Shown here one piece after another: positions 51,136 through 62,560 of a stretch of 64,000 nucleotides of DNA; the first letter of the stretch is position 1, and each line of letters starts with the position of its first letter. Made by a program: the position numbers and the translations under genes. The stretch spans positions 11,876,999-11,940,998 of the forward strand of contig NC_037270.1 in the NCBI RefSeq assembly GCF_000002425.4, in the 5' to 3' direction. Source of the DNA: Physcomitrium patens (taxonomy: Eukaryota; Streptophyta; Bryopsida; Funariales; Funariaceae). The notes under the pieces are model-generated. The model made no database searches. It was not told the DNA's origin and saw only the letters and a list, made by a program, of their open reading frames with translations.

Positions 51136-51526
51136 TGAAATAAGACCTGTCTATTTCAAGAGATTAAGACCCTTCAAATTCACAATAATATAAATCTCAT
51201 CTTAAGTAGGATAAAATGGATTAGAAAAAATTGAGCAATCAAAAATACAACAAAACAAAATTGAATAATAAAATGATAAACCAAACTTTATTGACTGAAT
51301 AGGTCTAAAGCCATACCTAACTAGATGTCCAAAAGGCCTTGGCCAATCCTATTTATATTTTATCCAATCATCTTGAAATTTTTTAGATTATTTTTAATAA
51401 TAGATTTTACTTAGATAATCATCCTAAGCTCTTTCTATAAGGTTCTATAGTAGATCTTATCTAAATAATCATCTTAAGTTCTTTTTAAAATATTCCATTC
51501 TGGATTCTATATTACATACTAACATA
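51136..51526 (-). repeat. 5' LTR of element H (family III)
   Basis: On the minus strand runs from TGTTAG to TTTCA, followed by a primer-site-like sequence TTGATATCAGAG. A related fragment is at 1,900-2,245. Confidence 0.7.
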
Positions 51527-51599
51527 GTCCCATTTCTAGAAACTTCTATTAACTTCTGAAATATACTCCAACTATCTATCTCTAAGTATGAAGAATACA

Positions 51600-51939
51600 A
51601 AAATCTTATTAACTCTTTTTTATAAGGAATTCTTGACCTTGAACAAATATTACATGATTAGATTAAGTCTTTCATTGCCTTCCACATTTGTAGCTACCAA
51701 AAATCTTTAGATATAAGTTATAAAGTCTTATTATATCTCAAATTGATGGCCATTAGAAAGTCATGATGTACTTAAAAAATACCTACATATACTTCTCTTT
51801 TTGAAATGTATAAAGGTTATCAAAATAGAATAGATTAATTTTGAATTCAAACTTAGAAGCATCATGAGATTTAGAAGAAGGATTCTTGATATCATAAATA
51901 AGAAGAAAACATGACATACTTGATTGAAATTATTTGATG
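51600..51939 (-). mobile_element. Family I integrase fragment (fossil)
   Basis: Resembles the minus-strand integrase start of chromovirus A near 7,200-7,450, including the region that encodes FWWPQMWKAV there. Short, broken, and joined directly to the right arm of the inverted duplication. Confidence 0.6.
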
Positions 51940-53968
51940 GTCGTTTGTTGTCTTTTCAAAATGTTATTTATGAGGTTATTCTTTTAGATGTAATATTTAA
52001 AGATCATAAAAGCATAGTAGTATTTAATGTAATAAGATCTCCTTTAAATCTGATTGTTTTAGGATTATTATGGCTAAAAAAATATAACCTTCAAATAGAT
52101 TAGATTTCTTGTAACCTTCACTTTTTTGGTAGTATAATCTAAGATCGAGTTAGCAGAGTAGAAGTATAAAAGTTTAGTACTTCCAAATCTAACTTCATAG
52201 GAGCGAGAGCTTTCATGCATGCTGCAAAAGAAGGATCATCTTTTGTTATATATGCTATGCCCATTTCTAATGGTGAAAAAAAGTCAAGTGGTATTCCTAG
52301 CCAATATGAAGAATTCCAAGATATTTTTTAAAAGAAGAATGTAGATATTCTTCTAGATTATTGACCTTATGATTGTTCAATTGATTTGTAAGAAGGAACT
52401 TAACTACCATTTGGATCAATCTATAGCTTATTGTAGAATGAATTAGATGCATTAAAGGAGTATATTGATGAAAATTTGGCAGAGAACTTCATACGCCATT
52501 CTAAATTCCCAGCCAAAGTTCCTATCTTATTTGTGAAGAAGAAAGATGGATCTATGTGGATGTATGTGGATTATCAAGGACTCAATAAGATCACGATCAA
52601 GAATAGATATTATTTGTCTTTGATTTCAGGACTTCTTGATCAACTCAATCAAGCAAAGATCTATACCAAAATAGATCTACGAGGAGCATACAACTTAATT
52701 CATATCAAAGAAGGAGATGAATAGAAGATTGCTTTTTGAGCTAATTATGGATATTTTGAATATAATATCATGCCTTTTAGACTCACGAATGCACCGATTG
52801 ATTTTCAACATCTTATAAATGATGGTTTTTATGAGTTTTTAGATGATTTTGTCATTTGCTATTTAGACGGCATTCTAATCTACTTTAAGAACACAGAAGA
52901 ACATAAACTTCATAGATAATAATCAAAAGTTCGAGGTAGAAGAAGTCTTAGACTCAAGGCGGCATCAAAATAGGTTAGAATATCTTCTTCATTGGCACAA
53001 ATATGATATTAGTGAACACACATGGAAGCCATCAAAATATCTTACAAATGTAATAAAGAAAGTTGAAGCTTTTCATCAATGAAATCCATCAAAATCAAGA
53101 TGAAGAATAGCAAATCTCACCTATAAAAGAAACAAGATTAAAGAAAGATTATATTCTATCTTCTATCTTTCTTTATAGCTTATGTACATTTAAGATGCTA
53201 AGGAGATGGAGAACCAACAACCAGCAGATTTAAATCAAGAGCTTTCATTTGTAGCTTTACAATTTTAAAAGTTGGCAGTTTGGGATTGAGTAGGATTTTT
53301 GTGATATCTAGAGATCTATCAATTGGATCAAGGTAAATTTGGGCTTGATCTTGAAGGACTTAAAGATCAAGTTGCATACCAATTTTGAGTTAAAGTTAAT
53401 AGTTAAAGAAGGAGAAATCACTACCAGGATTTTTGCTTTATTTTTTAAGTTAACATCCAAGTGACATCAATATAGTTTTTGGAGGTTTTCTCATACTCTA
53501 TAAGTTGAATTGGGCTAAAAATTCTTTAGCGTATAGAAGACTTATATTGATAATTGGATACAAAATTTTATATGAAGTGGATAGTTAGATTAGAAGTTAC
53601 AGCTTATTAAAGCTCATTGATTAAGATTGGAGCTTATAAGAAAAATCTAAATTCCTTAAATATGAAAGTAACAAGGTAATTGGGATTTATATATGATTAT
53701 GGATACTAAAAAGAGTGTGTTTTAGCACTTTTGAATTGAAATTTGGATTATATTCTTCTCATATGGATGAAATCTATTAGGGTTTCTTAGATACTTATGA
53801 AACACAACCTCGCCTTCTAAAGCTAGGTGTCTAGTGCATTCCTAAATAAGACAACATGTAATACGACAATGTATCTATTTTAGATCTATATAAAGTAATG
53901 AATATCTTGAGAAGAAGATAAATAATATTACTTTTTATAGAAGTAGATAATAATTAATAATTTAAGGT
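51940..53968 (+). repeat. Right arm of a 2-kb inverted duplication
   Basis: Matches the reverse complement of 34,285-36,300. The match ends abruptly near 53,968, where the left arm diverges at about 34,285. Confidence 0.9.
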
Positions 53969-55255
53969 GGAAAAAGTCTAAGACTCAAGTCGGCGCCAAT
54001 ATAGGTTGAATTATCTTATTCATTGGTGTAGATATGAAATTAGCAAATACATATGGAAACTACCAAAAAATCTTATAAATGTAATAGAGAAGGTTAAAAC
54101 TTTTTATCAACAATATCTATCAAAACCAAGATGAAGGATATCAAATCTTTGCTATAAAAAAAAAAAAAAAAAAAAAAAACCTTATTTTATAAAGATTATG
54201 TTCTACCTTCTATCCTTATTTTTAGTTTATATATAATTGGGGTATTAAAGAGATTAAGAATTAACAACCAACAGATTTAAATTAAGAGCAATCATTTGCT
54301 GTCTTATCAAATAAGATATTACAATTATTATAATCTTTAAGATGACATAATAGAGTTGAAGATCTTTAAAAATTACATATTCTTCATCAAATAGATGATA
54401 AGATATAATAGATTTGATATTACAACCTAAGAAGAGACTTTTGATCTTTGATAATTTTATTCGAGATATACATGACTTCTGATGGTATTTCAAATTTTTT
54501 ATTTGAAAGAAGTTCAAAGGTTTTAACAATGATCAAATAACATTGTAGTCTTCTTATCTTAAAATAGGATATTACTGATAGCTGAGAAGACTTATCAACT
54601 ACCTTCAAAGAAAATAAAGATCAGAGTAAATGGCAAATGTAATTTGCTACATTTTAGACTTCTTCAGTATATGATTACTGCTTGTCATGGAACTTGTTTC
54701 TAAAAAGAAGAGTAATGTCATGGATATATATCTATTGTAATTATTATCTATATAATATGGATAGGTAGAACTAGATTAAAATAGATTAATTTTATAATAT
54801 CTTCTAGAAAAGCTTTTTAGATGTTGTTTTGACTTTTTATGTGTTTGTAATTGATTGATAGGTTAAAAACTTAGTAAATAAATTAATCACGTGCCACATA
54901 TATTGGTAGCTTACAAAACTAGCTAATTATGTAGTATCCATATGAAAAATTTGCCTTGCAAGATAAGATATGTGTCATGCAAATTCAATACCTTTTTGGA
55001 GGTCCTATAGAACGTCATGACATAATTCTTATGTAGATAGTATATATAAAGACAAAAATAAAGCCTTCTTTACTCTTATCAACTTCTTTCTTGCTTCAAG
55101 TCTAGTTTCAAAAATCTCTAATTTTTTTAACCTTTGACAATAGTTATTATAGTTTTTTTTTTTTAATACATATATTTTTTAATTTTTATTTTGTCATATT
55201 TCTTTGAGAGAGATTCACTTATTTATTTTCTTTCATCAAATTCTTGTCTTTAACA
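51940..55255 (+). mobile_element. Family I chromovirus mosaic with 3' LTR (fossil)
   Basis: A plus-strand family I remnant: protease and reverse transcriptase parts (51,940-52,910), chromodomain and extra-frame starts (to 53,260), an embedded piece of LTR family D (53,262-53,870), another chromodomain and extra-frame stretch (53,871-54,700), a purine tract and a 3' LTR at 54,716-55,255. A 24-A run lies at 54,156-54,179. Strongly broken and chimeric. Its first 2 kb is the partner of 34,285-36,300. Confidence 0.75.
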
Positions 55256-55789
55256 ACTATCCACTTAAGAGTTACATGGCAATATTCTATAGGACTTCCA
55301 ACATGTGTTGACTTTACAAATCACATGTTTTAACTTGCTAGACAAGTTTTATGTGTATATTTTATATAACTAGCTTGTTCCACAAGCTATCTACTTGTGA
55401 GACATATGATTAACTTGTTAATTAGATTTTTAACTTAAAAGTCAATTATAAACATGTTGTCATATTATAATTCGGCTACCATGTGAAACAAATGTGTTTA
55501 TATATTTAATGTAGAATTTACTTAGTAATATGGTGAGAGCAATGTTATTGGATTATAGTTGATTGTAGAATGTGGTTAAACTACTTCTTTAAAAGGACGT
55601 TGTTTAAATGGATTACTATTAAAATTTGTAAAACTTAATTTTTTTTTATAATGGTTTTCGAAGTTGATTTGTTGGTAGTAAATTTATACATTTAGAGTCA
55701 CCTTTGTAAGACATTGGTTATCCTTAAAGTTTTATTTTGGTTCTTTTATTTGATATTCAAGACATGTAATATATAAATCTTATATAAAA
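55256..55789 (-). mobile_element. Family I LTR fragment and unassigned AT-rich DNA
   Basis: 55,256-55,450 resembles the middle of the chromovirus A LTR in minus orientation (words like AACATGTGTTGACTTT and CTTGTTCCACAAGCTA). 55,451-55,789 is AT-rich and unassigned. Confidence 0.55.
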
Positions 55790-56615
55790 AAGGATTAAAG
55801 AAGGATTTTAGTAAAAATAAAGGTAGTTAAGACATCGATATGAATGATTGGAGATAGATGATATAAATCTTCATTCTTATTAGTCAAATATCATGACCAA
55901 TGGACTTCAAGGAGGTTGCCCGAGGCCATATTAGGAATTACAATTAATCTTTTGGGAGGATTTTGATCATCAAAGCCTAAAGTTAGCAAGTTCAGGTTTT
56001 TGGCTATGGTTTTGGTGTAAATTTTGAGTCATTTGGAGTTTTTATGAAGGAAATGTAGGCTCTCAAAGACAAGGTATTAGTTTTGTATCTACTGTTACTC
56101 TTTTGGATATAATGCATGCGTATAGAAAGCAAAAAAAATTGGTGACCAAGGTTGGAAAAAGTACTTTTTTAACTACAATTTATTTATATTGCTTGATGAA
56201 TTCTAAACTAAGATGAAAGAGATATTATAAGTTGAAGCCAACACTTAGAATCTAAGAAGTAGTAAGTGATTCAAATTACTAGTAGTTGTGTTTTGAGCTA
56301 TATCTTATGCAATTTGATAAGATTTTAATCAAAACTTTTTAAGAATAAGTTTTTTTCATGTTATTAAATTTTATACATAAGTTTTGTGATATTTGGATTT
56401 TGTATTTGTGAAATATGAAGAAAATAGTACTTAGGTGCTTGTAAATTAGGATTTGAAGCACCTGCTAGGATTTTTAAGATGACAGACGATTTGTAGCAAA
56501 TTTATAGTTGAATTTTTTTGGAATAATATTTAAGGATAAATTCTATATCATTTATAAATTTGACAAAAATTGAATAATTTGATGAAGAGATATAAACTTT
56601 TGAAGTTCAAAAAAA
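55790..56615 (+). mobile_element. Family C LTR-like sequence, truncated copy 3
   Basis: Resembles 49,130-50,000 (shared words include CATGACCAATGG-type and TTGGAGTTTTTATGAA-type runs) but is clearly more diverged and lacks both ends. Confidence 0.6.
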
Positions 56616-57386
56616 AATATTTTATTTGAAGGAAGTAATATAGGCCTTATCAAGGAGCAAATAACAAGGTAGTCTTTTCACCTTGGGTTGAGTCACTATC
56701 AATGGCTGAAAGGATCTATCAACTATCTTCAAAGAGAGCAAAGATTAAAGTATGTAACAAATACAATTCGCCACATCTTAGACTTCTTCAATATATGAAA
56801 ACTGCTTTTCATGGAACTATGCTTTAGAAGGAGGGATAATATCATAGACATATATATTATTTCAATAATTATTTATATGACTAGATAGAAGTAGATAATT
56901 ATAGATTAATTTCATAAAGTCTTTTAGTGAAGCTTCCTGAAAGCTTCATAGACGTGGTTTTGATTTTAGATGTATTTGTAGGTCAAAAACTTTGCCAACA
57001 AATTAACCACCTGTTGTGAGCTTGTGGAACAAGTTAACTCTGTATAATAGCTTGTGGAACAAGTAAACTATATCGTGCATATATAGATTACTTGCCTTGT
57101 AAGTAAAAACATGTAACTAATAAAGTCAACATGTTTTAAAGGTCTTATATAACATTGTCATATAACTCCTACTTAAGAATATATATAGAAGCAAGATTGA
57201 AGCATTCTTCATTCTAATCAATGCGTTCTAGTCCTTAGTCTTGTTTCAAGACTTTTCAATCTTTTTGTTTTTGGCAATAGCCATTCTAGTTAATATTATA
57301 TTATCTTTAGAATGACTTTCTAGTTATCTTTAGTAAAAAAAGACTGTATCGAGGATTCTCTTTCTTTGAAATTCATATCCTTGACA
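56616..57386 (+). mobile_element. 3' end of another family I chromovirus, with LTR
   Basis: An extra-frame remnant (56,630-56,805), a purine-rich tract and an LTR at 56,840-57,386 of the chromovirus A type, ending CCTTGACA. Nothing of pol is attached. Broken. Confidence 0.75.
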
Positions 57387-58557
57387 TTCTTCAAGAAGGT
57401 TGTTTGCAAGATGCTTGATATTAAAAATAAGAGGGTTCATAATTGAGGCTTTACGAATCTGATCAAGAAATGATATATCTATAAATATTGATACATTGGT
57501 TGCTCAAAGATGAAATTGCTCAAGCTTTAATAAGGTTGCTTATTATTAATCATATGTTATCTCACTTTTTTTTGGTTCAAGGTAGGAACATCTTGATAAT
57601 ACATCTGATAACCTTTGTTTGTTCTTGAATTGATACATGATGCAAAAGTGAAATCATGATAAAGATATCTTCTAATGCGCTTGGCAATAGTTCAAGATTT
57701 GGGTTGACTTGAAATACTCAAGATTCTTGTGATCTTTATATACTGTCACTTGGTGAGAGGCACCTTAAAGAAAGTGGCGCCATTCTTAGAAAGAATCTAT
57801 GATGGCAAGCAACCTCTACTATGAATTTTGTAGTTAGTTTCTATTCCTAAGAATTTTCTAGAATAAAATGCAATTGGGTGAAGTTTGCCATCTTTTCTAT
57901 ATTACAATAAAACTGCTCCCAATACAAAGTCTGAGGCATTGGTCTCCATAAAATAGGACTTATTGAAATTTAGATGTATCAAAATTGGAGTTATTATGTA
58001 AGCATCTTTTAAGCTTTGAAAATCTTTCTTTGCTTCGGGACCCGAGTCCAACTTATCTTTGCATGTCAATTGCATGAGTGAAGTAGCAATCTTGAAATAA
58101 TTCTTAATAAAATCCTTGTAGAAGCTTATAAATTCAAGAAAGCATTAAAAATTATGTACCATTTTTGGTTTTTTCCAATCAATGATTGCTTATACTTTCT
58201 TTGGATCCATAAAAAGGCCTTTATTAGAAATAATATATTCAATGAATTTGACTTGAGATGCATGAAATATATATTTCTCTAGTTTTGTACATAATATAGC
58301 ACTTTGTAGCTTTTTCAATACAAAGCGGACATGTTTTTTATGGTGTTCTAGATTCTTGGAAAAGATTAGATATCATCTAAGTAGATCACAACAAATTTGT
58401 CGAGATGCTCGCAAAATATGTCATTTATTAAGTGTTGGAATATGGCTGATATATTAATAAGTCCAAAAAGCATGACATTGTATTCTAAATGTCCATACCT
58501 AGTACAAAATGATGTCTTCTATTCATCTCCTTCCTTACTGCATATGAAATTATACAT

Positions 58558-58647
58558 TGTCAGAATAGAGAGAATTTGCCTCAAAAAAATACTAGGCTCT
58601 TGGTTGTCACTAATTGCTCAATCAAGTCTCAAGATAAGAAAGACCAA

Positions 58648-58688
<41 letters not shown>

Positions 58689-59833
58689 TTTTAAGAGCTA
58701 TTATACCAAACATATAAGTCTTAAGTTTCCAAAAACATCCAAAAGATGATAAAAAAAACTCTAAATCCTAATATATCCTTATGGAGTACTATTTCCAAAC
58801 TTCAACAACTCATTTTCTTAATTGGACCATTCAAACACCTTTAAATTTTATATGAAGTAATGATGTAATTTTAACAAATAATACAACAAATTTCAATTGC
58901 AAATTCATTGCAAAACTTAAGATATTACCAAAATCCTAATAATAGCTTCAAATCCTAGTTTTTATAGCTCTATATATAATTTTCTTCATATCTCACAAAC
59001 TAAGTATTTAAATGCTACAAAAGTTTTATGTATATTTTTTTAATACATTAATCCATATTTTTTAAAAGATTTGAGTCAAAAATTTGTCTAAGAACTCAAG
59101 ATATGGCTCCAACCATTACTATGAATTAAATCACTTACTTACTGCTTTTGATTTGGATGCGCTAACTTCAACTCTTTATAATTTCTTTATTTGAATTATA
59201 AATATAAAAATTCATTCATATAAGATTTAAATCATAAAACCAATTTTCTAATTACACCATTTGATCTCAAAAAATTGCCATAAAACTCTACACATGCTCA
59301 AAAGAGTAATAGTATATCTTAAAATGATATCTTAACTTCAAATGGCTATAATTTCTTCACCCTAACTCCAAATTCACTAATTTTTGCATCCAAATTATAG
59401 CTCAAACTCTAAACCTTAATAAACTAGCATTTGATTTTCAAATTTTCCTCTGAAGTTTCCAAAAACTCTTCTTATGGTTGCAAACTGCCTCCTAAAAGCC
59501 TATTGGGTATGGCTTTTGATCCATAGGGATGTAGATTTCCATTCCTTGCCTTCATTCGACCATGCCTTGCTTTTAGCCTTCCTAATAAGCCTCCTATTAG
59601 TTTAGATTTTCATCTTTAGGTTCTAATCTCTTCTTAAGGCTTCATACTAAATATTTAGGTCCTATAATTTTTTAAATGCCATAACCAAAATAGATAAAAT
59701 TTAAAATTAAGTTTCTTATATCCACTCTCTTTAAATTAATCTATTAACCATTTTAACACACACCAAGATTTATGAACATATTATATGTTCTAATTAATTT
59801 TTATATACTAAAAGTAATTGTAGTATGACTACA
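58558..59833 (-). mobile_element. Family C LTR-like insertion, copy 2
   Basis: A 1,276-bp inverted counterpart of 48,931-50,186. The surrounding reverse transcriptase text continues across it almost seamlessly, which shows a clean insertion. It includes a (TA)n run at 58,651-58,685. There is no coding content. Confidence 0.75.
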
Positions 59834-62136
59834 CCCCTCATAGATTAATCTTTGTAAAGATCTTTATTTAGCTAAATTGATCAAGAAGTCTAGATATCAA
59901 CGAAAATGGATATCAATTTTTTTATTATGATTTTATTAAGACTGCAATAATCAACACACATCCATAAAGATCCATCTTCATTTTCACAAATGATATCAAA
60001 GTACCAATTGGTAATTTAGAATGTTGAATAAAATTCTTAGCCAGATTTTCATCAATGTATTCCTTTAAAGTCGCAAGCTCATTCTAGAATAAATTGTAGA
60101 TGAGTTCAAATAATGGTTGAACACCTTCTTGAAGGTCAATCATACAATTATAAGGGTGATGCTTCGATAGGATGTCCACATTTTTCTTTTTAAATATATA
60201 TATCTGCAAAATCCTTTTACGCCTCTGAAATTATTGTTGTAGCAACCATAGGTTTTGATTATAGATTTGCATAGACAACAAATGTAGTGCCGTGTTTGGC
60301 CACCGTTATAAATGATCTAGCTCCAATAAATAAATATTATTTAAGTTTTGGCTTAACGGGTGTTGGAAGCTTTTTCATAGATCTAGGAGTTTTATGATCT
60401 ACTAGAAAAAATTCTAACTTTTGAGATATTCAATCTATATGTGGATTGTATTTTTCAAGCTATGAGAGACCTAAAATGACTAAACTTGATGATAATCTAA
60501 TGGTGTTGAATACTACTTGGTTGCTATAGTTGTCAAAGGTTATTTCTAATAGAATTGTCTCATGAGTGACGTCTCCAAAGGATAAAGGTCGACCATCTAT
60601 TACTTCTACATGTATGGCTTTGGATTTTTGATATACAAATTTTGTGTGATCTAGAAAATTCTTTGTCAATAAAATATGTAGAGGCTTCCAAGACACGTAG
60701 TGAATGACACTCTAGTTTTGTGACTCCTAACTGTACATGTATAATAAATCAATGGAAAAGACTAGCAAAAAATATAAGATCTTTTTTGATTTGTGATAGT
60801 AAAGAATCCAACTGCATGGTTTCTACTATGGCTGAACACCTTCATTTTCCTGAAGAGCTTTTGATAACATGGCTGTACTTCTCATTTGATATGTTTGCTA
60901 ATATTTCTGTGAACAATTATTAATCTTGTGGTTAAGTTTTCTACAATATAAACATAGGCCAAGTTCTATTTGATATATATTTTTTTTTGTTTAAAAAGAG
61001 GTTTGAAGTAAACTACATCAAATTATATATCTTTTACTTCCAACTGCTCATTATAATTAGACAGTGAAGAAGCTACATAATAATTGGTGTATACATGTGG
61101 TATAACTGAAGAACATTTATCTTGTTGTCGTTGAAGTAAATAATTATCGCACTTCACACCTTGACTAATGGCTTCATTGAGTGTTTGAAGATCTAGCATA
61201 GACAACAATAAGTCCTTGATATCATTTCTTAATCTCCAATGAAATTGGCTTATCAACACATCTTCTCTCCAATTTATATTACATGCTAATTGTCAAAATT
61301 TTGAGGCATATGTTAATGCAGAATACATTTTTTTGCCAAAGGCTTTGAATTTTAGTTATTGGAGAATGAACCTTATCAAGTTTACTAAATGCTTCTGTAA
61401 ATGCTATAAAAAAATACTTCAAAATTGTGTAATATAAGAGAATTATTTTCAAATAATGGAGTAAACTTAGATAAAGCTTGACATGATAATAAGATTCTAA
61501 TTGAACCAATACGAGATGCTTTAATAGAATATTGTTGAGGTTGAAGTAAGGTAATTAGTTGTACTTAGTTTACAAAGCTACAAAATTATGATTGGATGCC
61601 ATTGAACTTTTTTAGAAGGTTGATCCTTGGTTCTTTTTTTTGTTATTGTTGTCAGATCATTGCTTTGAGCAAATGCACCTTCTATGTTTCATAAAGCAGA
61701 TATAGTCAATTAAGAATTTAGAATCTTTATGACTATTTGATGTGGTGGTTGAGGCACTCCACCTCTTTGACCATTATATATGGTCATATATAATTCTTCA
61801 TTCTGCTTCAATAAAATCTCTCTCTTGATCTTCAATGCTTCAAGAGGATTAATAATAGAATCTAACTTGATCTCTTAGGAGTTTGTCATATTGATTTTTT
61901 CACCTTTTGCCATAAAAAATCAGAAAAATACACATTTTAAAGAAGAAAAAAATAACCAAAAAACCAAAAATAATAAAAAAAAAACTAAAAAAATATTAAA
62001 AAAATAATAATATTAATCTAGAAAAGGATAATTTTTAACTTCTAGAATGTTATAGTACTTCTAAGAAGCAAAGTAATCCACTCTCTATCAAGAAAGATTA
62101 AGCTTCTAATATTATTTTATTGTAGTCTCGATAAAT

Positions 62137-62560
62137 TATTAAGGACCACATATAAGATAAGGATTTAAGACAAAGAAATGGAATTAGCTTGATATTAAAA
62201 CAATAACTTGATACAAGGCAAGGAGGTCTTGGCTAGACTACAAGAATTGAGTTGTCAAGACTAAGGATCCTCTTAGTCTTAACTCCTATATATACTAGGT
62301 CCTAGAAAGCTTCTTGAGAAGTTTTCATGAGGCTTGGAAGCAAAGCAAGCTTAAGATCTTTCTTCAAAAACTTCCTGAATCATCTAAAGCCTCTTAGAAC
62401 CTTTCAAGATCTCCTATCATCTTCTAAAACTTTCTTAGAATCTATTAGAACTTTTTGGAACCTTTTTAGTACCTACTCGAATCTTTTAGGATCTATAAGA
62501 ATCTTCTAAAAATTCTTAGAACCTTCTCAATCCTTCTTCATTTGTATGTTTGTAATATCT
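62137..62560 (-). repeat. LTR of element G (family II)
   Basis: Reverse-complement match to 47,980-48,393, sharing the TATA region, TTCTTGTAGTCTA and the loose 10-bp array of TTAGAACCTT-type words. Confidence 0.75.

Larger units (their letters stand above)
48394..51526 (-). mobile_element. Ty3/gypsy element H (family III), broken, with an LTR-like insertion
   Basis: A minus-strand gypsy fossil: LTR 51,136-51,526, primer-site-like ATATCAGAG next to it (51,122-51,135), gag start near 50,950 with a heptad-like coiled coil, protease remnant near 50,360-50,560, reverse transcriptase remnant about 48,450-48,930. A 1.26-kb family C sequence (48,931-50,186) is inserted between protease and reverse transcriptase. 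The distal half is missing, cut off at the family II LTR. Strongly broken. Confidence 0.7.
57387..62560 (-). mobile_element. Family II Ty3/gypsy element G, broken, with family C insertion
   Basis: A minus-strand element: LTR 62,137-62,560, gag about 60,900-61,900, protease about 60,430-60,720 (with [19 protein letters not shown], as in family I), reverse transcriptase about 59,840-60,100 continuing at 58,260-58,550, RNase H about 57,590-58,180. A family C sequence (58,558-59,833) splits the reverse transcriptase. The integrase end and second LTR are not present. Strongly broken. Confidence 0.75.
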
